NCBI GenBank assembly: GCA_964648005.1
Contig: CAZYKR010000052.1
Location: 1-19,573, forward strand
DNA length: 19,573 bases
Direction of reading: 5' to 3'
Origin: JAGQTE01 sp964648005
Lineage (GTDB): Bacteria; Actinomycetota; Acidimicrobiia; Acidimicrobiales; Acidimicrobilacustridaceae
The notes beneath the pieces are model-generated. The model searched no databases. It saw only the letters and a list, made by a program, of their open reading frames with translations, and had not been told where the DNA came from. Numbering within the stretch: position 1 is the stretch's first letter; each line of letters starts with the position of its first letter. This document shows positions 13,504 through 19,573 of this stretch, in pieces. The translations under genes were made by a program, and so were the position numbers.

Positions 13504-13989
13504 GTGGCAGCGCAGGTACCGGCCGACACCCCCCTCAAAGCACTCGACGACCAGGTCCGCACCGTCGGGCAGTGGACGACCACGTTCCACCTCGCCCTCG
13601 TCGTGTTGGACCCGTACACCTACGAGAGCTCGTGGATCATCGAGACCGCGGCGCGGATCCTGCGGGTGTTCGCCGAGGCCGACTGCCGCACGGCGTTCGT
13701 CGTGACCGCCGACGACGACGGGGCCAAGAAGTTCCTCGGTCCGTTCATCGACGAGTTCCTCGTCTTCGCCGACGCCGATCGTGCGCTGGTGCAGGCGATG
13801 GAGCTCGAGACCCTGCCGGCGTTCGTCCACCTCAACCAGGCCGGCACGGTCGAAGGCTGCGCGCAGGGCTGGGAGCCCGAGCAGTGGCGCGCGGTCTCGG
13901 AGGGGTTGGCGTCCGTCATGAGCTGGCGCCGACCCGAGATCCCGGTCGCCAGCGATCCGGTGCCCTTCACGGGCACGCCGGCCCTCTAG
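13504..13989 (+). CDS. Thioredoxin-fold-like protein without a CxxC
   Basis: The 161-residue protein has the strand-helix order of thioredoxin or peroxiredoxin folds: strand LALVVLDP, a helix IIETAARILRVFAEA, strand TAFVVTAD, helix GAKKFLGPFIDEF, then FADADRALVQAMELETLPAF with a likely cis-proline at P105, and a hairpin NQAGTVEGCAQGW. At the place where CxxC or the peroxidatic Cys is expected, after the first strand, the sequence is YTYESSW, so redox catalysis is unlikely. The fold call is pattern-based and moderate. GTG start with TACCGT 8 nt upstream. Its TAG stop overlaps the stop of the convergent lipoprotein gene. I do not recognise a specific function. Confidence 0.65.
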   Translation: MAAQVPADTPLKALDDQVRTVGQWTTTFHLALVVLDPYTYESSWIIETAARILRVFAEADCRTAFVVTADDDGAKKFLGPFIDEFLVFADADRALVQAMELETLPAFVHLNQAGTVEGCAQGWEPEQWRAVSEGLASVMSWRRPEIPVASDPVPFTGTPAL

Positions 13990-15674
13990 CCCGGGGTCGT
14001 GCCGCCAGGGGCGGATCCGGCGGGGGTGGTGCCCGGCACCGTGCCCGTCGTGGGGGCCTGGCGATCGATCCACAGCTCGGCGAGGGCCACCGTCATGCGC
14101 ACCTGCGTGATGCCGGGGTACCCGTCGGGTGTCGACCACCGGTGCAGGTCCTGCACGTGCGGGCCCGCCACGAGCAGGCCCTGGCCATGGACGAGGAACA
14201 GATACGGCAGCTGGGTCGCCAGCTCCTTCTGCACCACGGCATACGCCTCGGCTTGCGCGGTGATGTCGTCGGACGCCCGGGCGTCGGCCAGCGCCTCGGC
14301 GAGTGCCTCCGAGGTGTAGCCGGACGGATTGGCGCGCGCCCCGGTGGCGGTGCCGAAGCCGAGCAGGTCGGCGTCGTCGTCGGGGTGGGCGCCGTCGAAG
14401 AGCGGGACCAGCGCCGCGTCGAAGGTGCGGTTCGTCAGCGCGTCGTCGAGCTGCTCCCCCGACGAGGCGATCGACAGGTCGGCGTCGATGCCCACCTCGG
14501 CGAACTGCGACTGCAGCAACCGGCCGAGTTGGGTCGAGGTGCCGTCGGGCCCGACGGTCAAGGTGAAGTCGAGCGGCGCGCCCTGCGCCGCCGCCACCTG
14601 CTTCGCCAGGTCGTCGGCATGGCCGATGTCGAGGATCGGCCAGCGGGCATCACCGTAGAAGCGGCTGCCCTCGCTGTAGGGCCCCTTCGACGCCCGGTAC
14701 TGGCCGGCGAAGACGCGCGTCACGATCGCGTCCCGATCGATCGAGAACGCCACCGCCTCGCGCGCCAACTTGTCGTCGAAGGGCGTCGCCGTCGTGTTGA
14801 GCACCATCACCCACTCGGCCGTCTCGTCGCTCGGGTCGCTCAACACCTGCAGGCCCGAGCTATCGGCGCGCACCCGAGCCATCTGCTCGGGCTCGAGCAC
14901 CGTGGTGATGTCGAGGGTCCCCTGCTGCAACCGGGTCACGCGCACCGACGGATCGGTGACGACGGGCAGCTCGATGCGGGCGATGACCGGCTGACCCTCG
15001 CGCCAGTACCCCTGGCGCTGATCGAGCACCAACCCGCCGTCGGTCCACGAGGTCAGCACGTAGGGCCCGGCGCCGATCGGCTGGCGCCCCGGGTCCTCCG
15101 ACGCCAGCATCGCCGGCGCCACCACCATCCCGACGGGGCCGGCGAGCTGGTAGGGGAACGACGCCCACGGCTCGTCCATCGCGATGCGCACCGTGGCGTC
15201 GGCGCCGGATCCGTCGACGGTGACGGCGGTGATCGGCGCCAGCAGGTCGAGCAAGGACGGCGACCGCCGCGCCGCCTCGAGGCCGGCCGCCACGGCTGCG
15301 GCGTCGACCGGCGTGCCGTCCGAGAAGGTGACGTCGGGCCGCACCGTCACGGTGAACTCGGTGAAGTCGTCGTTGGGACGGACCTCGGCCGCCAGTCCGG
15401 GACGCAGCTGGGAGTTGTCGTCGACGACGAGCAGCGTGTCGAAGATGCCCCGCAACACCTGCAACGTCGAGGTGTCGATCGGCCGTCGGTACGGGTCGAG
15501 CGATGCCGGCGCCTCCGCCAGGCCGATGCGGAGGGAGACGTCTCGGGACTCCTCGACCCGCTCGGGCGGGGGCGGCGGGCTCTCCGTCGGCCCGCGGTCG
15601 CAGGCGACGGCGATGCCGACGACCGCCGACGACACGACCAACGCGGTCAGGGCGCGCCGCAGCACCGCCGGCAT
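13986..15674 (-). CDS. ABC transporter substrate-binding lipoprotein, family 5 (OppA/DppA-type)
   Basis: The 562-residue protein is a solute-binding protein of the SBP_bac_5 type, binding peptides, nickel or similar ligands outside the membrane. The first 25 residues form a lipoprotein-like signal (RR, hydrophobic core, GIAVAC with C25; the -3 residue is Ala, slightly off consensus). The mature part shows EAPASLDPYR, GIFDTLLVVDDN, VTVRPDVTFSDGTPVDAAAV, GAGPYVLTSW, LAREAVAFSIDRDAIV and ADLLGFG, all typical. It ends in a Thr/Pro/Gly-rich tail. The ATG is 4 nt after the glycosyltransferase stop; a GTG one codon earlier is possible. No permease or ATPase gene is nearby, so it is an orphan in this window. 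Confidence 0.87.
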   Translation of the reverse strand: MPAVLRRALTALVVSSAVVGIAVACDRGPTESPPPPPERVEESRDVSLRIGLAEAPASLDPYRRPIDTSTLQVLRGIFDTLLVVDDNSQLRPGLAAEVRPNDDFTEFTVTVRPDVTFSDGTPVDAAAVAAGLEAARRSPSLLDLLAPITAVTVDGSGADATVRIAMDEPWASFPYQLAGPVGMVVAPAMLASEDPGRQPIGAGPYVLTSWTDGGLVLDQRQGYWREGQPVIARIELPVVTDPSVRVTRLQQGTLDITTVLEPEQMARVRADSSGLQVLSDPSDETAEWVMVLNTTATPFDDKLAREAVAFSIDRDAIVTRVFAGQYRASKGPYSEGSRFYGDARWPILDIGHADDLAKQVAAAQGAPLDFTLTVGPDGTSTQLGRLLQSQFAEVGIDADLSIASSGEQLDDALTNRTFDAALVPLFDGAHPDDDADLLGFGTATGARANPSGYTSEALAEALADARASDDITAQAEAYAVVQKELATQLPYLFLVHGQGLLVAGPHVQDLHRWSTPDGYPGITQVRMTVALAELWIDRQAPTTGTVPGTTPAGSAPGGTTPG

Positions 15675-15678
15675 CACC

Positions 15679-17193
15679 TCAACGCGCCGCGAGGGTCGGC
15701 GCCTCGTCGGCGTCCTCGCTGGACGTGGGTTCGGCGTCGTCCGTCGCGCCCCGCCGGCGGAGGCGGCCGATGGCGGCGTCGATGCCCACGGCGGCGAACA
15801 TGACCAGCGGCACCTCGACCGGGACGCGGTAGCGGGTGACCCCGAAGCTGGCGGCCGCCGTGATGGTGACCGCCAGGGCGATGCCGAGCAACGGGCTGAT
15901 CGGCACCCGGCGCCGGCGCAGCACGACCGCTCCGTAGACAGCGAACGGCAGCAGAGCCCAGTAGTAGAAGAGACCGGTGAGCGACGGCCAGTAGCCGCGC
16001 TGCTCGAGGGTGTCGTTGAGCTCGACGCCCTCGAGCGGGGCCGGCGGGTAGAGGTCCCACATCCGACCGACACGGGCGAGCGTCACGATCGGCACCTGGG
16101 AGAGGTTGTCCATGATGTAGGCGCGGCTGATCTCGCGCGACACCAGATCCTGCTCCTCCTCGAAGTGGATGTACGGGTCCACCGCGCGCGTCGGGAGCGC
16201 CTCGGCGCACTCGAAGGCGTAGTACCCGATGCGCGGCCCGTAGAACGCCTCGTCGCAGCTGCCGTGCAGGAGCACCACACCGGTGCCCGAGGTGATGAGC
16301 ATCGGCGGGTCGAAGCGGGTCACGTTGTAGAGGATCCACGGCGCCAGCACGGCGGCCATCACCCCGCCGGTGACCAGCGCCGACTTGATCCGCCACGCCC
16401 AGGTGCGGTCCCGCATCCCCCACAGCAGCGGAGGCACGGTGCACGCCAGGATGAAGAACCCTTCGCCGCGCGTGAGCCCCGCGACGCCCAACACGGCACC
16501 GACCAGCGCGGCGTTGCCGAACGAGGGTGCCCGCCAGAACCGGTAGAGGCACATGACCAGCACGGCGATCATGGGGATGTAGATCGACTCCGACAGGTAG
16601 CGGAAGTCGTTGATCCACAGCATCGGGTACGTCGCCGCGATGCCCGCCGCGATCATGCCGACGACCTTCCCCCGACTGCCGGCGATCTTCCATGCCGCCA
16701 TGCCGATGAGCACGACGCCGAGGGCACCGATGAACGGGAAGACGTAGCGCTGCGCCGCCGGCTCGTCGATGCCGATGCGGTAGAGGAAGCCGAGGAACGC
16801 CGAGTACATGGGCGGGTGGCCGGCACCCGGCAGGTACTGCGGGATCGTCGGGTCGGTGGCACCGAGCAGCCAGGTCGTCGGGTTGACGAAGCCGTGGCCG
16901 TCAGCGAGCAGCTTGCCCTGGGTCGTGAAGTAGAAGGCGTCGCCCCAACCGGTCTGCACGCAGCCCTCGGTGTTGACGACCTCGCCGAAGAACGTCGGCT
17001 GCGGGCAGGTCGGGAACCACACCGTGACGGCCAACCAGCGGATCAGCAGGCCGAGCGCAGCGAACGGGTACAGCGGCCAGTAGCGCACCACCCCGTCGCG
17101 CACGTAGCGCCAGGCGCGCTCGGGCGCGGCCACACCGCCGGTGGGTGCGGCGGCGTCCGTCTGGGGGGCCTCAGCGGGCGGTCCAGCCACCAT
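15679..17193 (-). CDS. GT-C fold membrane glycosyltransferase (PMT/ArnT-like)
   Basis: The 504-residue polytopic protein has a hydrophilic start (1-38) and about ten hydrophobic segments. The first long external loop holds WGDAFYFTTQGKLLADG (D85), followed by NPTTW and GHPPMYSAFLG, the pattern of dolichyl/polyprenyl-phosphate-sugar transferases of the PMT_2/GT39-like group. These enzymes take sugars from lipid carriers and place them on proteins, lipids or arabinogalactan-type polymers on the outer face of the membrane; donor and acceptor are unknown here. Five cysteines lie in the external loops. The ATG falls 23 nt inside the end of the SDR gene, and the stop is 4 nt before the lipoprotein gene, so all three are likely co-transcribed. 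No ribosome-binding site is obvious. Confidence 0.82.
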   Translation of the reverse strand: MVAGPPAEAPQTDAAAPTGGVAAPERAWRYVRDGVVRYWPLYPFAALGLLIRWLAVTVWFPTCPQPTFFGEVVNTEGCVQTGWGDAFYFTTQGKLLADGHGFVNPTTWLLGATDPTIPQYLPGAGHPPMYSAFLGFLYRIGIDEPAAQRYVFPFIGALGVVLIGMAAWKIAGSRGKVVGMIAAGIAATYPMLWINDFRYLSESIYIPMIAVLVMCLYRFWRAPSFGNAALVGAVLGVAGLTRGEGFFILACTVPPLLWGMRDRTWAWRIKSALVTGGVMAAVLAPWILYNVTRFDPPMLITSGTGVVLLHGSCDEAFYGPRIGYYAFECAEALPTRAVDPYIHFEEEQDLVSREISRAYIMDNLSQVPIVTLARVGRMWDLYPPAPLEGVELNDTLEQRGYWPSLTGLFYYWALLPFAVYGAVVLRRRRVPISPLLGIALAVTITAAASFGVTRYRVPVEVPLVMFAAVGIDAAIGRLRRRGATDDAEPTSSEDADEAPTLAAR

Positions 17194-17938
17194 CGACGGT
17201 CAGCGTATGGCCCGTGACGTAGGTGCTGGCGTCACCGGCGAGGAACAACAGGGCACCGTCGAGCTCGTCCGCCTCGCCACCGCGACCCATCGGCGCGTTG
17301 CGGCGCAGGTAGTCGGCCGACGGACCCTCGATGAACATGTCGGCGGTCATGTCCGACGGGAACCAGCCCGGGGCGATGGCGTTGACCCGCACCCCCTTGC
17401 GGGCCCACTGCACGCCGAGCTCGCGGGTGAGGTTCACGACGGCCCCCTTGGACGCCGTGTAGCTCGCCTGCTTGATCGGCGCCGATGCCACGAGGCCGAG
17501 GATCGAGGCGATGTTGATGATCGAGCCGTGTCCCTGGGCGATCATCTGACGCCCGGCGAGCTGGCTCAGGGCGAACAGCGACGTGAGGTTGACGTCGACG
17601 ACCCGGGCGAAGTCGGCGACGGGCTCGTCCTCGGCGGCGATCGGGGTGCCGATGCCGGCGTTGTTGACCAGCACGTCGAGCCGGCCCGCTACGGCGATCG
17701 CCTCGGCGATCAGACGTACGCGGTCGGCATCGTCGGCAACGTCTCCGGCGACGACGGTGGCCTGGTCGAGCTCGGCAGCCAGGGCGGCGAGTCGGTCGGC
17801 GCGCCGGGCGAAGAGCACCACGTGAGCGCCGGCGGCGTCGAGCACCCGGGCGAAGCGCTCCCCCAGCCCGGACGACGCGCCGGTGACGACGGCGACACGG
17901 CCGTCGAGCCGCACGAGTCGTTCGAGGTCGATGGGCAT
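17171..17938 (-). CDS. Short-chain dehydrogenase/reductase
   Basis: The 255-residue classical SDR has TGASSGLG (19-26) for the dinucleotide, NNAG (92-95), N117, and the catalytic S145, Y160 and K164 in YTASK. FARRADR after strand 2 suggests NADP(H) rather than NAD(H). The PGWFPSDMT segment and VTGHTLTVDGGW end are standard. The substrate is unknown; the FabG/gluconate-dehydrogenase-like pattern fits a hydroxy/keto group on a small molecule or CoA ester. A TAACCT hexamer lies 6 nt before the ATG, suggesting a leaderless transcript distinct from the TetR gene that ends 19 nt upstream. It overlaps the following glycosyltransferase gene by 23 nt. Confidence 0.92.
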   Translation of the reverse strand: MPIDLERLVRLDGRVAVVTGASSGLGERFARVLDAAGAHVVLFARRADRLAALAAELDQATVVAGDVADDADRVRLIAEAIAVAGRLDVLVNNAGIGTPIAAEDEPVADFARVVDVNLTSLFALSQLAGRQMIAQGHGSIINIASILGLVASAPIKQASYTASKGAVVNLTRELGVQWARKGVRVNAIAPGWFPSDMTADMFIEGPSADYLRRNAPMGRGGEADELDGALLFLAGDASTYVTGHTLTVDGGWTAR

Positions 17939-17944
17939 CCGGGC

Positions 17945-17950
17945 AGGTTA
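17945..17950 (-). promoter_or_regulatory. Leaderless -10 element for the SDR gene
   Basis: TAACCT on the minus strand is 6 nt before the ATG, in the 19-nt gap after the TetR stop codon. ACCTGC occurs twice 10 bp apart across this hexamer. Confidence 0.45.
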
Positions 17951-17957
17951 GAGCAGG

Positions 17958-18566
17958 TCAGGCCGGTGACACCCAGGCGAGCACCATGGCCGCCAGCCCA
18001 CCGGTCGCCAACCGGACGAACTCGTCGTCGCGCTCGGGCTCGCCCTCGTCGAGCCACACCAGCAGGGCGTTCTCGAGGTACGACACGATCGTGCGCGCCG
18101 CCCAGGCACCCACCACGGCGTCGCCCAGAAACGGGCCCACCATGGCGTCGGCGACGGCGACGGCGTTCGAGCGGTGCTCGGCGGCGTAGTCGGCGAACGC
18201 CGGCTCGCGCCGGGCGTGGACGAACAGCAGCCGCACGGCGTCGGCGTCGCGGCGAGCCACCTCGAGCATCGACCGGATGACCAGACCGGGTACGTCGCCG
18301 CTGGCATCGGCCATCCGCGCCCAGAACGTCTCGCGCAGGTCGGTCGAGACCCGCTCGAGCACCGCTCGGTACAGCTCCTCCTTGGAGGCGAAGTGGCGGT
18401 AGACGATCAACTTGGTGACGCCGGCCTCGGCGGCGACATCCTCCATGGACGTCCCGGCGAACCCGGTGCGGGCGAACGCCACGGCTGCGGCGTCGATGAG
18501 CTGGGCGCGCCGCTCATCGCGTGGCAGTTGGGTGCGCGCTGCAGTGTCGGCGGGTCGGGTGGGCAC
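17958..18566 (-). CDS. TetR family transcriptional regulator
   Basis: The 202-residue repressor-type protein has an N-terminal helix-turn-helix (about 18-65): RRAQLIDAAAVAFARTGFAG, then SMEDVAAEAGVTKLIVYRHFASKEELY, the classic TetR DNA-binding signature. The C-terminal all-helical part (70-202) is the ligand and dimer domain; it gives no ligand clue. The GTG at 18566 has GAGGA 7 nt upstream; the frame is open to 18719 but that part runs through the promoter and operator. The gene diverges from the diiron protein gene, with a large inverted repeat between them, which points to self-regulation and control of that neighbour. It may also affect the SDR gene downstream. Confidence 0.9.
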   Translation of the reverse strand: MPTRPADTAARTQLPRDERRAQLIDAAAVAFARTGFAGTSMEDVAAEAGVTKLIVYRHFASKEELYRAVLERVSTDLRETFWARMADASGDVPGLVIRSMLEVARRDADAVRLLFVHARREPAFADYAAEHRSNAVAVADAMVGPFLGDAVVGAWAARTIVSYLENALLVWLDEGEPERDDEFVRLATGGLAAMVLAWVSPA

Positions 18567-18590
18567 GGGCTCATCCTCGCAGGTGACAGC

Positions 18591-18621
18591 TGACACTTGC
18601 CATGTACACCGCCAAGTGTAA
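18591..18621. promoter_or_regulatory. Inverted-repeat operator between TetR and diiron genes
   Basis: Arms TGACACTTG (18591-18599) and, on the other strand, TTACACTTG (18621-18613) match in 8 of 9 positions and are separated by 13 bp. The repeat covers the -35 to -10 region of the rightward promoter and a TACACT -10 candidate of the leftward one, an ideal location for a TetR repressor. Confidence 0.65.
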
Positions 18622-18624
18622 ACT
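18597..18624 (+). promoter_or_regulatory. Promoter of the diiron protein gene
   Basis: TTGCCA, a 16-bp spacer and TAAACT form the best paired -35/-10 in the window. The transcript would have a leader of about 75 nt ending in an AGGGGGGGG ribosome-binding site. Confidence 0.55.
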
Positions 18625-18706
18625 CTTGCGTATACCTCTCGGCGCGTGACATCCACACCACCGAGGGCGGGACAACCACCCAGATCGACACCCAGGGGGG
18701 GGAACG

Positions 18707-19573
18707 ATGGGCACCGCACAGGTCACCTTTACCGCCGAAGAGCTGCTGGCGTCGCACGACTACGCCGAACCGCTGTTCGCCAACGGCATCGCCTGCCACG
18801 GCGGCTTCGACGAGGACGGCAACTACGTCTCGCCCCGCACCCGCTTCCGCGGCCCCGCCATCGAGGCGTGGGAGGCCAAGCGGGTCGAGGACTTCGGCAC
18901 CGATCCCCTCCACATCCCCATCGACGCCTGGCCCCGGTCGTTCCCCAACGTCGAGCAGACCAAGTTCCTGGTGCGCCACGGCATCACCGAGCCGACCATC
19001 GCGTCGCTGACCCGTATCGGCACGGTCGAGGGTTTCGGCGCCATGATGCGCCTCCTGCCGCTGCCGGACTTCCAGACCCTCTTCGTCGAGTCGATCGAGG
19101 GCACCGCCACCGAGCACATCCCCAAGGGCCTGTTCGAAGCGCACGCCCGCGACGAGGCCGGTTGGGAGGCCGAGGCCGGCCACAACACGATGTGGTTCGC
19201 GGCACGCGACATCGCCTTCGAGAACCCCGTGACCGAGGACATGACCCAACAGATGCTCACCCGCATGGGCATCATCCCGCCGAGCGGCGGCGCACCCGAC
19301 ATGAACAAGATCCGCCAGATGATGGAGGCCAACCGGGTGCTCCCAACGGACATCCCGCTCGAGTTCGAGGGCGTGCTCGGCCGCATGATCGGCCTGCTGT
19401 TCATCGAGCTGTCGGCGTTCCACGGCTTCACCTGGGCCGAGGGCGTGCTGTCGGACACCGACCTGTTCGCCGGCGACGGCGAGGCCGCTCGGATCGTCTC
19501 CTACATCCGGGCCGACGAGACGCCGCACGTCGGCTACCTCGGCGTGGCGCTGTCGGAGATGCGCGACCGCACC
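18707..19573 (+). CDS. Diiron-carboxylate (ferritin-like/R2-like) protein, 5' part
   Basis: 289 residues are visible and the frame runs off the window. The ATG at 18707 has a strong G-rich ribosome-binding site about 5 nt upstream. The candidate metal ligands follow the four-helix diiron pattern: E128 in VESIEG, E156-x2-H159 in EAEAGH, E234 in FIELSAFH, and E271-x2-H274 in DETPH. The spacings, about 28, 75 and 37 residues, match the E / ExxH / E / ExxH order of R2-like oxidases and ferritin-like oxygenases (for example AurF or desaturase types). An oxygen-dependent oxidation of a lipid or small molecule is likely but no substrate is indicated. The first 110 residues have no domain I recognise. 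Expression is probably controlled by the divergent TetR gene. Confidence 0.72.
   Translation, partial: MGTAQVTFTAEELLASHDYAEPLFANGIACHGGFDEDGNYVSPRTRFRGPAIEAWEAKRVEDFGTDPLHIPIDAWPRSFPNVEQTKFLVRHGITEPTIASLTRIGTVEGFGAMMRLLPLPDFQTLFVESIEGTATEHIPKGLFEAHARDEAGWEAEAGHNTMWFAARDIAFENPVTEDMTQQMLTRMGIIPPSGGAPDMNKIRQMMEANRVLPTDIPLEFEGVLGRMIGLLFIELSAFHGFTWAEGVLSDTDLFAGDGEAARIVSYIRADETPHVGYLGVALSEMRDRT

Noticed and set aside
14003..14060. Gly/Thr/Pro-coding repeats at the end of the lipoprotein gene as a frameshift sign
   Set aside because: The frame continues smoothly to a stop shared with the neighbour; low-complexity tails are common in actinobacterial secreted proteins.
13278..15803. An 841-codon open frame antisense to the lipoprotein gene
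   Set aside because: Composition is Arg/His/Gly/Val-rich without motifs; the opposite strand carries a complete solute-binding protein.

Overview
The window reads as a chromosomal segment of a very GC-rich actinobacterium. The SCO-style signals are a short MutY with a 4Fe-4S cluster, an F420-type PPOX protein, TAnnnT -10 elements placed directly at start codons, and several small conserved proteins of the kind seen in Acidimicrobiia (Ilumatobacter/Iamia-like). The class assignment is inference; the sequence carries no rRNA or other marker gene. I see no tRNA, IS element, phage gene, CRISPR array or base-composition break.

Layout. 1-1589: the 3' end of a DUF2752 membrane protein converges on a two-gene unit (flavin reductase, then a gamma-carbonic-anhydrase-like hexapeptide protein). 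1590-3470: a metallo-beta-lactamase-fold hydrolase and an epoxide-hydrolase-like alpha/beta hydrolase diverge from an 87-bp spacer. 3471-3767: a gene-free spacer filled with a 73-bp tandem repeat. 3768-6068: a leftward operon MaoC dehydratase - methyltransferase - mutY. 6202-9491: a membrane PAS-GGDEF-EAL cyclic-di-GMP enzyme, then a dienelactone-hydrolase-family protein. 9502-11118: a large acyl-CoA dehydrogenase resembling (2S)-methylsuccinyl-CoA dehydrogenase. 11262-13342: a tiny zinc-binding protein facing a leftward row of PPOX protein, eIF2B-like protein and DUF2269 membrane protein. 13504-13989: a thioredoxin-fold-like protein lacking the CxxC. 13986-18566: a leftward run TetR - SDR - GT-C glycosyltransferase - peptide-type substrate-binding lipoprotein. 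18707-end: a truncated diiron-carboxylate protein, divergent from the TetR gene across a strong inverted repeat.

How it fits together. Most of the genes are housekeeping or broad metabolism: acyl-CoA and aromatic/lipid turnover (acyl-CoA dehydrogenase, MaoC, SDR, two alpha/beta hydrolases, flavin reductase), base-excision repair, and c-di-GMP signalling. The most coherent regulatory unit is TetR plus diiron protein at the right end, with an operator candidate lying across the promoter. The most striking global feature is that seven start codons sit 6-8 nt downstream of a TAnnnT hexamer, which implies leaderless mRNAs. The most unusual non-coding element is the 73-bp repeat, each unit of which holds three perfect 8-bp palindromes.
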